Source: Bacteroidia bacterium (GTDB taxonomy: Bacteria > Bacteroidota > Bacteroidia > UKL13-3). Taken from it: a stretch of DNA of 64,000 nt. Below, in pieces: positions 45,406 through 52,583 of the stretch. The notes beneath the pieces were generated by a model that worked only from the letters and a program-made list of their open reading frames with translations, ran no database searches and was not told the DNA's origin. Position 1 is the stretch's first letter. The number at the start of each line of letters is the position of its first letter. The DNA lies in the NCBI GenBank assembly GCA_025454875.1, contig JALONP010000003.1, forward strand, positions 62,001 to 126,000, in the 5' to 3' direction. The translations under genes were made by a program, and so were the position numbers.

Positions 45406-46067
45406 GCTTTAACTTGTGTTACCCAGACATTTTTAACAATTTCTTTGCTCGCATATACGGCAGGTTTGCGGTTAATTGAAACCAACACAGAACCATCAAA
45501 TGCATTTACTTCTTTGATGAGCAGTTCGGTTCCTAATAACAATCCAATTTTTTCGAGGTGCTTTAAAAATGCAACTGAATGGTGCGCAACTCCACTCATA
45601 ATTGCCTTTTGTCCTGGAGTAAGGGCAGACAATAAAATGACATGTGTTTGTTGAAATTGTCCGTTTTTCCCTGGAATAGGATCTCCGTGAGGATCATGTG
45701 TTGGATTACCAAGGAAATCATCTAATTTATCAATTAACAGTTCTGAATGTATATGCTCCAGTTGTTCAGCTATATCATGTACCTCCTCCCATCCAAACTT
45801 TAATTTATCGTATAAAAAAACTTCCCAGAGACGGTGTTTCCTTACCGTTTCTATTGCAACCAACTTGCCCTTTTCAGTTAGCGTTACCCCACGGTATTTT
45901 TCATATTTAAGAAGCTTTTTATCTGAAAGTTTTTTAATCATGTCGGTGACAGACGCTGCTTTTGTATCGAGCAATTCGGCAATTGAATTGGTCGTTATAT
46001 TGCGTGCATCCACTTCAGACAACTTATAAATGGCTTTTAAATAATTTTCTTCAGTATATGAGTACAT
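45402..46067 (-). CDS. mntR: MntR/DtxR-family metal-dependent repressor
   Basis: 221 residues. A winged helix (1-75: YTEENYLKAIYKL, AASVTDMIKKLSDKKLL), a dimerisation domain (75-140) with metal ligands in AEQLEHIHSELL, and a C-terminal FeoA/SH3-like domain (about 145-215). The ligand that is Cys102 in DtxR is Glu here, as in Mn2+-specific MntR. It starts the operon mntR-mntH-YkgJ. A 16-bp palindrome and a TATATTTG box lie just upstream, so auto-repression in high Mn2+ is likely. Confidence 0.92.
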   Translation of the reverse strand: MYSYTEENYLKAIYKLSEVDARNITTNSIAELLDTKAASVTDMIKKLSDKKLLKYEKYRGVTLTEKGKLVAIETVRKHRLWEVFLYDKLKFGWEEVHDIAEQLEHIHSELLIDKLDDFLGNPTHDPHGDPIPGKNGQFQQTHVILLSALTPGQKAIMSGVAHHSVAFLKHLEKIGLLLGTELLIKEVNAFDGSVLVSINRKPAVYASKEIVKNVWVTQVKA

Positions 46068-46071
46068 ATTG

Positions 46072-46079
46072 CAAATATA
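46072..46079 (-). promoter_or_regulatory. Putative -7 box of the mntR operon, four bases before the start codon
   Basis: TATATTTG on the minus strand (exact consensus), then CAAT and the ATG at 46067. This predicts a leaderless mRNA. Confidence 0.5.
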
Positions 46080-46080
46080 A

Positions 46081-46096
46081 TTTAGACTAGTCGAAA
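46081..46096. promoter_or_regulatory. Candidate MntR operator
   Basis: TTTAGACTAGTCGAAA is a 16-bp palindrome with one mismatched pair per half and a perfect GACTAGTC core. It touches the -7 box of mntR, where a bound repressor would block RNA polymerase. Confidence 0.55.
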
Positions 46097-46161
46097 TTTT
46101 ATTTCAAACCACAATAAAAAATAGAAATAAACTAGAAAGCGATACATTTGTTACTACTTAT

Positions 46162-46326
46162 ATGAAAATACTAAGCAAAATTTGGTCGTATGTTACTTTT
46201 TGGAAACCACGACCTGCTGACGAACCGTCATCTTTTAACTTGAAAATGATGCACGGCATTAATAAAATCTCCATCATCATGTTCCTTTGTGGCATTGTTT
46301 TCTTGTTATTCAAGATTTTTTCATAA
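46162..46326 (+). CDS. Small single-pass membrane protein (DUF6728-like)
   Basis: 54 residues: a charged N-terminal part (MKILSKIWSYVTFWKPRPAD), a conserved-looking FNLKMMHGINKISIIMF segment and one membrane helix (FLCGIVFLLFKIF). From memory this fits the small Bacteroidota family DUF6728; I cannot confirm it. The ATG gives a complete frame to the TAA at 46324. It diverges from mntR (94 bp between starts) and ends 47 bp before the YugP-type protease gene. Confidence 0.65.
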   Translation: MKILSKIWSYVTFWKPRPADEPSSFNLKMMHGINKISIIMFLCGIVFLLFKIFS

Positions 46327-46373
46327 TTGGAATAATAATTGATTTTGTCGAACTATTAATTACACCATTAACC

Positions 46374-47045
46374 ATGTTATTTTTAGGTATTATTTTATTT
46401 GGAATCAGCTTATTGGTAAGCTGGCAGTTTAAGCGCAAAGCAAGTCATTACTCAGAAGTAGGGCTCCACAACAATTTATCAGGAGCGGAAATTGCTCAAC
46501 AGATGTTAACGGACAATGGCATTGCAGATGTGAAAGTTATTTCTGTAGAAGGTCAGTTAACAGACCATTACAACCCACAAGAAAAAACCGTTAACCTAAG
46601 TCAAGATGTGTATTATGGCAGAAGTGTTTTGGCAGCAGCGGTTGCCGCTCATGAGTGCGGACATGCAGTTCAGCATGCGAAAGCGTATTCTTGGTTGCAG
46701 TTTCGTTCAGCAATTGTTCCTGCGGTAAGTATTGCTTCACGCTGGGTGCAATGGGTATTGCTAGGAGGTGTACTTTTGTTAAATGCATTCCCTCAATTGT
46801 TGTTAATTGGAATTGTGATGTTTGCCGCAATTACCCTTTTTTCATTTATTACCCTGCCAGTTGAGTTTGATGCAAGTAAAAGGGCTATGGCCTGGCTTGA
46901 TACGAAAGGAATTGTCCATAAAGAAGAATACAGCATGGCTAGAAATGCATTAAACTGGGCAGCTTCAACTTATGTAGTAGCAGCCATTTCGTCATTAGCA
47001 ACACTGCTTTATTATATCTGGATATTTATGGGAAGAAGAGATTAA
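46374..47045 (+). CDS. YugP-type zinc-dependent membrane protease
   Basis: 223 residues from the ATG at 46374; a longer frame would overlap the 54-aa gene. A membrane helix at 1-18, the HExxH zinc motif in AAHECGHAVQHAKAY (about 95-109), then three more helices (VLLGGVLLLNAFPQLLLIGI and following) and the third-ligand region LPVEFDASKRAMAWL. This is the YugP/DUF2268-like membrane peptidase architecture; the substrate is unknown. A strong terminator follows. Confidence 0.88.
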   Translation: MLFLGIILFGISLLVSWQFKRKASHYSEVGLHNNLSGAEIAQQMLTDNGIADVKVISVEGQLTDHYNPQEKTVNLSQDVYYGRSVLAAAVAAHECGHAVQHAKAYSWLQFRSAIVPAVSIASRWVQWVLLGGVLLLNAFPQLLLIGIVMFAAITLFSFITLPVEFDASKRAMAWLDTKGIVHKEEYSMARNALNWAASTYVVAAISSLATLLYYIWIFMGRRD

Positions 47046-47064
47046 GCTTTAATCTTATGTAATT

Positions 47065-47094
47065 AAAAAGGAATCCTAACTGGGTTCCTTTTTT
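47065..47094 (+). terminator. Intrinsic terminator after the YugP-type gene
   Basis: AAAAAGGAATCC and GGGTTCCTTTTT form a 12-bp stem with one G-U pair and a 5-nt loop, ending in a T run. Confidence 0.9.
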
Positions 47095-47136
47095 GTTAGT
47101 AGATACTTTAAAAAGCCAAGTATTCGTTATAATGCA

Positions 47137-47144
47137 TATTTTTG
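47137..47144 (+). promoter_or_regulatory. Putative -7 box of porQ, four bases before the start codon
   Basis: TATTTTTG (exact TAnnTTTG), then GAAA and the GTG at 47149. No -33 TTG is obvious. Confidence 0.4.
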
Positions 47145-47148
47145 GAAA

Positions 47149-48207
47149 GTGAATCGCAGCATTCTTACGTTATTTTTAATTGTTGTATCTGCAGCAGTAC
47201 AAGCACAAATTGGAGGTAGTAGCGCCTTTTCATTTATTTCAGTGCAGCCCAATGCACGAATTGCTGCTTTGGGAGGAACAGCGATTTCGATTGTAGATAA
47301 CGATATGAACTTAGCCATTCAAAATCCATCATTGTTGCGCAAAGAAATGCATAATCAAGTTACTTACAACCATGTATTTTTATTTGAAAATATTGGTTCG
47401 GGATTCGCTGGTTTTACTAAACATTTCGATAGTATTGGAACATTTACCGCAGGTATTCAATATATCAATTACGGAGATTTTAAACGCACCACCCCAAATG
47501 GCGATATCATTGGATCGTTTAATGCCGGAGAGTACTGCATGAATCTTGGTTACGGTAAAAGATTGAGTGATTACTTTTCGGTAGGTGGTCAAGTAAAGTT
47601 TATTTATTCTTCTTTAGCCGACTATACTGCCTTAGGCCTAGCAATTGATGGTGGCGTAACATACAATAACGAAAAACGCTTGTTTACGATGGCCGCAACG
47701 GTGAACAATATAGGCCAACAGTTTAAGGGTTATACAGAGGGCTCTACTGAAAATTTACCTACCAATATTAGGTTTGCTTTTTCCAAACGGTTTAAACATA
47801 ATCCATTCAGATTTACCATCGCTGCAAACCATCTGGAACGTGCGGGCAAATTGCTGTACCAAAACAATAACCGACCTGGCACCAGACGAGACCTTGAAAC
47901 GGGTGAGGTTATTCCAGAAAATTTTTCAATTGCAGAAAGGGCGCTTTCACACCTCACTGTAAGCTCAGAGGTACTTTTCGGAAAGTACTTTTACCTAGCT
48001 CTAGGGTATAATTATTTAAGGCGATATGAAATGCAACTTGATGATGTGGGAGGCTTTACTGGTTTTACATGGGGTTTTGGATTAAAGGTAAAAAAAATAC
48101 AGCTTGCCTATGGCAACTCGGGTTATTATGTTGGCAGAGGCAGCAATCACTTGTCTTTTATATTTAACCTAAACGATTTTAAGAAAAAGAAAAAGGCATC
48201 CTCTTAG
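47149..48207 (+). CDS. porQ: T9SS outer-membrane protein PorQ
   Basis: 352 residues from a GTG. Signal peptide at 1-19 (ILTLFLIVVSAAVQAQ). FSFISVQPNARIAALGGTAI and LAIQNPSLLRKEMHNQ are the PorQ family start; the barrel continues to a C-terminal strand HLSFIFNLNDF and a basic tail. PorQ works with PorU, PorV and PorZ in the attachment complex that processes T9SS cargo. cmk follows after 34 bp; from memory porQ and cmk are also neighbours in Porphyromonas. Confidence 0.88.
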   Translation: MNRSILTLFLIVVSAAVQAQIGGSSAFSFISVQPNARIAALGGTAISIVDNDMNLAIQNPSLLRKEMHNQVTYNHVFLFENIGSGFAGFTKHFDSIGTFTAGIQYINYGDFKRTTPNGDIIGSFNAGEYCMNLGYGKRLSDYFSVGGQVKFIYSSLADYTALGLAIDGGVTYNNEKRLFTMAATVNNIGQQFKGYTEGSTENLPTNIRFAFSKRFKHNPFRFTIAANHLERAGKLLYQNNNRPGTRRDLETGEVIPENFSIAERALSHLTVSSEVLFGKYFYLALGYNYLRRYEMQLDDVGGFTGFTWGFGLKVKKIQLAYGNSGYYVGRGSNHLSFIFNLNDFKKKKKASS

Positions 48208-48241
48208 TCTGCTTTTTTTTGAGTTTATTTGTGGCATATCT

Positions 48242-48958
48242 ATGATTGCAACAGATGCTCCACGAATCATTATAGCTATTGACGGCTTCTCGTCATGTGG
48301 CAAAAGCACCCTCGCAAAACAAATTGCGAATGCTTTGCACTACCGCTATATTGATACTGGAGCCATGTATAGGGCTACTTCTTTGTACTTTTTAAGATAC
48401 CATGTAGATTTATACCATCCTGAGCAGGTTGCAGCAGCCTTACCTAGTATTGAGATTGATTTTAGGAAACACCCTCAAACCAATCTACAAGAAACTTTTT
48501 TAAATGGCGAAAATGTGGAAGAAGAAATTAGGGTGAATCCAAGGGTGGTAAGCATTGTAAGCGATGTGAGTGCCATTAGCGAGGTTAGAAGATTTTTGGT
48601 TAAACAACAACAACAATTGGGCTTGCAAAAGGGAATCGTAATGGACGGCAGGGATATTGGAACGGTGGTGTTCCCAAAAGCGGAATTGAAAATATTTGTG
48701 ACTGCTGACCCTAAAATTAGGACCCAAAGACGCTTGGACGAATTAAGGGAAAAAGGCCAACAAACCACATTTGAAGAAGTACTTGCCAATTTGCAAAAAC
48801 GAGATCATATTGATTCGACAAGAGCTGACAGTCCTTTGAAGAAAGCTGAAGACGCTATTGAATTGGATAATTCGCACCTATCGAAAGAGGACCAATTTGA
48901 ATTGGTAATGGAATGGGTGAAACGAGCTATTTTTAACCAAGGATCTACCTCCATTTAA
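48242..48958 (+). CDS. cmk: Cytidylate kinase
   Basis: 238 residues. The P-loop is GFSSCGKSTLAKQIA (about residues 16-30), followed by DTGAMYRA, the NMP-binding region, and VMDGRDIGTVVFP. It phosphorylates CMP/dCMP with ATP in nucleotide recycling. It lies 34 bp after porQ and is probably co-transcribed with it. It is convergent with the following minus-strand gene, with 38 bp between the stops. Confidence 0.95.
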   Translation: MIATDAPRIIIAIDGFSSCGKSTLAKQIANALHYRYIDTGAMYRATSLYFLRYHVDLYHPEQVAAALPSIEIDFRKHPQTNLQETFLNGENVEEEIRVNPRVVSIVSDVSAISEVRRFLVKQQQQLGLQKGIVMDGRDIGTVVFPKAELKIFVTADPKIRTQRRLDELREKGQQTTFEEVLANLQKRDHIDSTRADSPLKKAEDAIELDNSHLSKEDQFELVMEWVKRAIFNQGSTSI

Positions 48959-48996
48959 TAACAATATCATAGTAAATATAATTGGGTGTTTTGTGG

Positions 48997-49674
48997 TTAA
49001 TCATTTCCCCACCACCAATCATCAGCATCTTCAAAATTGGTTTGGCTTGAGATGCATAACCCCAAGAACACGCATTGTGGGTTGTGATCGTACCCAATAT
49101 TGAGTACAACCCTATTGAATAAAGGAATAAAAGTGCCAGCAGTATAGTTAAGTTCAATTTTCCCTTTTGTTTCATTTTCATTCCAACGTTCGCTTTGGGC
49201 TGATGGGTCGATGTATTCAAAAAACTCTCTTGTGCGAGAAACTCCTGCACCAAAATAAATGGGCCATTTTTTTGTAATGGCAATTGTTAAACCCGCTCCT
49301 CCCATAAATGCCAGCGACTTTTGGGTACGACCGGTGATTGTCCAATTATTGTCAATGGCGTTTTGGTAGCGAACGGTGCCACGTGTACCTGTTGTTGGCA
49401 TTAAAAAATTTTGAACTCCCACTTTGTAGTTCACAAAAAAACCAAACTTGCGGTATACTGTAGTAGTGCCTCCAATAATGATATCATTAAATTGCAAATT
49501 ATGAGCATAACCCAAAGATGTATAACTCGCTGGTTTGGTTCGGCTTGCTTGTGTTAAATGAGTTGTTGCAGTTGGTGCTTTTAAATGGCTATTGTAGTTA
49601 AATGCAAGTTGTGCCAATGCCAACACAGGCGAGCATAAAATCAGGTATAACAATGTTTTGGCGAATTGTTTCAT
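48997..49674 (-). CDS. Outer-membrane beta-barrel-like protein of unknown function
   Basis: 225 residues with a signal peptide (AKTLLYLILCSPVLALAQ). The mature part is Gly/Thr/Tyr-rich with alternating strands (FGFFVNYKVGVQNFLM, KSLAFMGGAGLTIAITKKW). The C-terminus is odd: a Cys pair in PQCVFLGLCISS and an acidic Trp-rich end, NFEDADDWWWGND. No family is recognised. It diverges from rpsP with 129 bp between the starts. Confidence 0.6.
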   Translation of the reverse strand: MKQFAKTLLYLILCSPVLALAQLAFNYNSHLKAPTATTHLTQASRTKPASYTSLGYAHNLQFNDIIIGGTTTVYRKFGFFVNYKVGVQNFLMPTTGTRGTVRYQNAIDNNWTITGRTQKSLAFMGGAGLTIAITKKWPIYFGAGVSRTREFFEYIDPSAQSERWNENETKGKIELNYTAGTFIPLFNRVVLNIGYDHNPQCVFLGLCISSQTNFEDADDWWWGND

Positions 49675-49727
49675 TGGTTGTTAGGTATTTGAACTGTCAA
49701 GATAATCAGATTAATCTAAAATCAACC

Positions 49728-49759
49728 TTTGGTTTTTACCAAAAAAGGGTTCATATTTG
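49728..49759 (+). promoter_or_regulatory. Putative rpsP operon promoter
   Basis: TTTGG (-33), 19 nt, CATATTTG (-7, 7 of 8 to TAnnTTTG), 44 nt before the rpsP start. Confidence 0.4.
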
Positions 49760-49764
49760 CCGCC

Positions 49765-49785
49765 CGTTGGTGTGGAGACCCAACG
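49765..49785 (+). promoter_or_regulatory. Leader hairpin upstream of rpsP
   Basis: CGTTGG and CCAACG pair across a 9-nt loop containing TGTGGAGAC, between the predicted transcription start and the ATG. It could be a target for autoregulation by S16. Confidence 0.4.
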
Positions 49786-49803
49786 ATTAAAAACATATTA
49801 TAT

Positions 49804-50367
49804 ATGCCAGTAAAAATCAGACTACAGCGTCATGGACGCAAACAAGCGCCTTATTATCACATTGTGGTGGCGGATTCACGTGCTCCGAGAGATGGTAAAT
49901 TTATTGAGAACATTGGTTACTACAAACCACAAACTGTTCCAGCTACTATCGAACTCGATGCCGACAAAGCACTTTCTTGGTTAGAGAAAGGTGCACAACC
50001 TACAGACACTTGCCGTGCAATTCTTTCTTACAAAGGAGTATTGTACAAGCACCATTTAATGACTGGTGTGCGCAAAGGTGCCATTACTGAAGATGCAGCT
50101 ATGGCTAAATTCAGCAAATGGATTGAAGAAAAACAAGCTAAAGTTGCCGCACACGGTAACAAACATCAATCAACGCTTGCTGAGCGCAATGCAGCTAAGT
50201 TAGCTGAAGAAAGCAAAGTAAAAGAAGCACGCTTGCAAAAAATTGCAGAAAAACGTGCTGCTGCTGAAGCTGCTGCAAACCCGGTGGTTGAAGCTACTGA
50301 AGAGGTTGTAACTGAAGAAGCTCCAGCTCCTGAAGCATCTGCTGAAACAACTGAAACTGCAGAATAA
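49804..50367 (+). CDS. rpsP: 30S ribosomal protein S16 with long acidic/alanine-rich tail
   Basis: 187 residues from the ATG at 49804, [20 protein letters not shown]; a longer upstream frame is not S16-like. Residues 1-85 are canonical S16 ([17 protein letters not shown]), which helps assemble the 30S body. About 100 extra residues follow: a Lys/Ala-rich helix ([20 protein letters not shown]) and a Glu/Ala/Thr tail. Similar tails occur in other Bacteroidota S16 proteins. It is first in rpsP-rimM-trmD, followed by rplS. Confidence 0.96.
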   Translation: MPVKIRLQRHGRKQAPYYHIVVADSRAPRDGKFIENIGYYKPQTVPATIELDADKALSWLEKGAQPTDTCRAILSYKGVLYKHHLMTGVRKGAITEDAAMAKFSKWIEEKQAKVAAHGNKHQSTLAERNAAKLAEESKVKEARLQKIAEKRAAAEAAANPVVEATEEVVTEEAPAPEASAETTETAE

Positions 50368-50379
50368 TTTTAGAATTGC

Positions 50380-50883
50380 ATGAAATCCATCGCAAGAAAA
50401 GATTTCATTGCAGTAGGAACCATTGATAAAACGCATGGCACTAAAGGTGAATTGCGCATTACGCTGAGTTCTAACAAACAATTTAAAGAATGGGCTTTCC
50501 TTGAAATTCAAGGGAAGCCCGTTCCTTTTAAAATAGTTTCCTTTTCACCAACATTTGATGATGGAGCCTTGCTTAAACTGAATACTATAGATACAATTGA
50601 ACAAGCTTCTTCATTTGTTGGATACACATTATTGCTACCTAAAGGCAAGCGCCAAAAAGGAGAAGTATACAGCGAAGATGATTTCACGGGATTTAAGTTG
50701 GTTGATGAAACGCTCGGGAATATTGGTGAAGTAGAAAGCATAGAAGAATTTCCCAATCAATTGCTGATTAAAACTACTTATAAAGGCAATGAAGTATTAA
50801 TACCCGCAGTTGAAGCCTTTATTGAAGAAATTGATGAAGCAGAAAGGGTGATTTATTTGAACTTGCCTGAAGGACTTATTTAA
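50380..50883 (+). CDS. rimM: 16S rRNA processing protein RimM
   Basis: 167 residues. The N-terminal barrel has VGTIDKTHGTKGELRI, and the C-terminal PRC-barrel has EDDFTGFKLVD and ELLIPAVEAFIEEID-like segments (VLIPAVEAFIEEID). RimM binds S19 and the 30S head during late assembly. It lies 12 nt after rpsP and 101 nt before trmD, in the conserved order. The gap before trmD contains an AT-rich imperfect repeat of the GAATT-type only. Confidence 0.95.
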   Translation: MKSIARKDFIAVGTIDKTHGTKGELRITLSSNKQFKEWAFLEIQGKPVPFKIVSFSPTFDDGALLKLNTIDTIEQASSFVGYTLLLPKGKRQKGEVYSEDDFTGFKLVDETLGNIGEVESIEEFPNQLLIKTTYKGNEVLIPAVEAFIEEIDEAERVIYLNLPEGLI

Positions 50884-50984
50884 AATTCCGAATTTAGAAT
50901 TACGAACTTCAACCAACTTATTATTTCGTATTAGTTAAATTAGTAAACATATAGTCAAAAACCCAAAAGCCATAATAGCAAAAC

Positions 50985-51659
50985 ATGCATATTTCGATTC
51001 TAACGTTGTTTCCTGAATTGTTTGAGAGTCCGTTTGGGCACTCGATGATGAAGCGTGCGCAACAAAAGGGGCTTGTTACAATTGAATGCACCAATATCCG
51101 GGATTTTTCGACCAACAAGCATAAGCAGGTTGATGACTATGCTTTTGGTGGTGGAGCTGGTTTGGTAATGATGGCAGAACCAATTGATAAAGCTATTCAG
51201 CACCTTAAAGGCCAGCGCACTTATGATGAAGTAATTTATTTGAGTCCTGATGGAGCTGTATTTGATCAACAAATGGCCAACCATTTAAGCACCAAACAAA
51301 ACTTGCTGTTTTTGTGCGGTCATTACAAGGGTGTAGATGAACGGGTGCGCGAGCATTTGGTTACCAAAGAAATTTCGATTGGCAGTTTTGTGCTTACCGG
51401 AGGTGAATTGGCTGCGGCAGTAATTACGGATGCCATTGTGCGATTGATTCCAGGTGTATTAAATGACGAACAATCAGCATTAAGCGATTCGTTTCAGGAT
51501 GGATTGATTAGTCCGCCTGTATATACACGTCCTGCGGAATACAATGGATGGAAAGTTCCAGAGATTTTGTTGAGTGGGCATCAAGCCAAAATTGAAGAGT
51601 GGCGACATGAACAAAGTTTGGAACGCACCAAGCAACGAAGACCTGATTTGTTAAAATAA
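50985..51659 (+). CDS. trmD: tRNA (guanine37-N1)-methyltransferase TrmD
   Basis: 224 residues. It starts [20 protein letters not shown]. The knotted SAM site shows [13 protein letters not shown] and [14 protein letters not shown], and the C-terminal domain has [19 protein letters not shown]. TrmD makes m1G37 in tRNAs reading Leu, Pro and Arg codons and so prevents +1 frameshifting. It ends the rpsP-rimM-trmD block; rplS follows after a 221-bp structured gap. Confidence 0.97.
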   Translation: MHISILTLFPELFESPFGHSMMKRAQQKGLVTIECTNIRDFSTNKHKQVDDYAFGGGAGLVMMAEPIDKAIQHLKGQRTYDEVIYLSPDGAVFDQQMANHLSTKQNLLFLCGHYKGVDERVREHLVTKEISIGSFVLTGGELAAAVITDAIVRLIPGVLNDEQSALSDSFQDGLISPPVYTRPAEYNGWKVPEILLSGHQAKIEEWRHEQSLERTKQRRPDLLK

Positions 51660-51721
51660 TTCAGTCAGGCTTCGGTGAACTCATTGTAAAATGGATTGTG
51701 AAGGTCGCATGAGCTTAACGG

Positions 51722-51789
51722 CTTAGGGATTGGCAGTGGTGCCGTGCACCACCAAAAGCCCGACCCCGCGGAGCGGGGGAAGCCCCAAG
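51722..51789 (+). ncRNA. GC-rich structured RNA candidate between trmD and rplS
   Basis: Two tight hairpins, GTGGTGC/GCACCAC (51736-51752, loop CGT) and CCCCGC/GCGGGG (51764-51778, loop GGA), are enclosed by an outer stem CTTAGGG/CCCCAAG (one mismatch). The GC content stands out from the AT-rich surroundings. It may be an rplS leader, a trmD 3' element or a small dispersed repeat; I cannot decide between these. Confidence 0.5.
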
Positions 51790-51826
51790 TTTGGCTAAAA
51801 ATTATTGGGATATTTTTGATAAAAAC

Positions 51827-51857
51827 TTTTGATTTTCGGAATAGAGTCCTATTTTCG
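51827..51857 (+). promoter_or_regulatory. Putative rplS promoter
   Basis: TTTTG, 18 nt, TATTTTCG (TAnnTTCG variant), 23 nt before the rplS ATG. Confidence 0.45.
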
Positions 51858-51880
51858 CATCCCATTTTAAGGAAAACGAT

Positions 51881-52234
51881 ATGAACGCAGTTGAAGCAAT
51901 CAAATTAGTAGAATCAGAATTTACAGCTAAAGAAACGCCTTCGTTTGTTGCAGGAGATACTGTAAATGTATATTACAAAATCCGTGAGGGTAACAAAGAG
52001 CGTATCCAACAATACCAAGGTGTAGTATTGCAACGCAGAAATGCAGGAATCAGTTCTACTTTTACTGTTCGTAAAATTTCTAATGGTGTGGGTGTTGAGC
52101 GTATTTTCCCTTTATTCAGCGGTAATATTGATAAAATTGAATTGGTAAGCCGTGGTAAAGTGCGTAGGGCACGTTTGTTCTACTTACGTGATGCTAAAGG
52201 CAAAAAAGCAAAAGTGAAAGAAAGAAGAGGTTAA
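51881..52234 (+). CDS. rplS: 50S ribosomal protein L19
   Basis: 117 residues, full length. It has [20 protein letters not shown], the conserved [20 protein letters not shown] core and the basic end [18 protein letters not shown]19 lies at the 30S-50S interface. It follows trmD as in most bacteria, but with its own promoter candidate. A terminator-like hairpin follows. Confidence 0.97.
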   Translation: MNAVEAIKLVESEFTAKETPSFVAGDTVNVYYKIREGNKERIQQYQGVVLQRRNAGISSTFTVRKISNGVGVERIFPLFSGNIDKIELVSRGKVRRARLFYLRDAKGKKAKVKERRG

Positions 52235-52257
52235 TTTTTTCATAGTTAAATTGCAAA

Positions 52258-52293
52258 ACAGCCCTGTCAGCTCACCAGCCGATGGGGTTTTTT
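52258..52293 (+). terminator. Possible rplS terminator
   Basis: A GCCC...GGGG hairpin with an interrupted A/T-rich lower stem ends in six T residues, 24 nt after the rplS stop. The stem is imperfect. Confidence 0.5.
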
Positions 52294-52326
52294 GTTTTAG
52301 TTATAGCAATAGTTTTTTATAGCCGC

Positions 52327-52344
52327 TCCCGATAGCTATCGGGA
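52327..52344. repeat. 18-bp perfect palindrome, copy 1
   Basis: TCCCGATAGCTATCGGGA reads the same on both strands. It sits in the 349-bp rplS-valS gap; a near copy is at 52402 and a decayed one at 55605. Nothing else gene-like is visible in this gap. Confidence 0.75.
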
Positions 52345-52401
52345 TACGCAGATTTAATTAATGAAATGCCATTGAATATCATAGCTTGATGTTTTGCCGC
52401 T

Positions 52402-52419
52402 CCCGATAGTTATCGGGAT
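52402..52419. repeat. 18-bp palindrome, copy 2
   Basis: TCCCGATAGTTATCGGGA, one base different from copy 1. Both copies are preceded by GCCGC. Confidence 0.7.
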
Positions 52420-52540
52420 GCGTTAATTCACTGAATTGCTTAGTCAATTCCAGTTAGAATTTCTATTCAAATAAATTTGCGGAATTAGCGGCAATTACTC
52501 CCCCAAAGTTTCAGTGCTAATCGGGGCGATAAACAAATCA

Positions 52541-52572
52541 TTTTCAATAAACCAAACGAGTCTGTATTTTCG
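52541..52572 (+). promoter_or_regulatory. Putative valS promoter
   Basis: TTTTC (-33, weak), 19 nt, TATTTTCG (-7 variant), 11 nt before the ATG at 52584. Confidence 0.35.
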
Positions 52573-52583
52573 AGACCTATTTT

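Noticed and set aside
50884-50984. Imperfect GAATTTAGAATTACGAA repeats between rimM and trmD
   Set aside because: Short, degenerate and AT-rich; cannot be separated from chance without a genome-wide count.
51707-51800. Integron attC-like site
   Set aside because: Has hairpins and a TTGGCTAA-like end, but no integrase, no cassette array and no matching GTTRRRY core.
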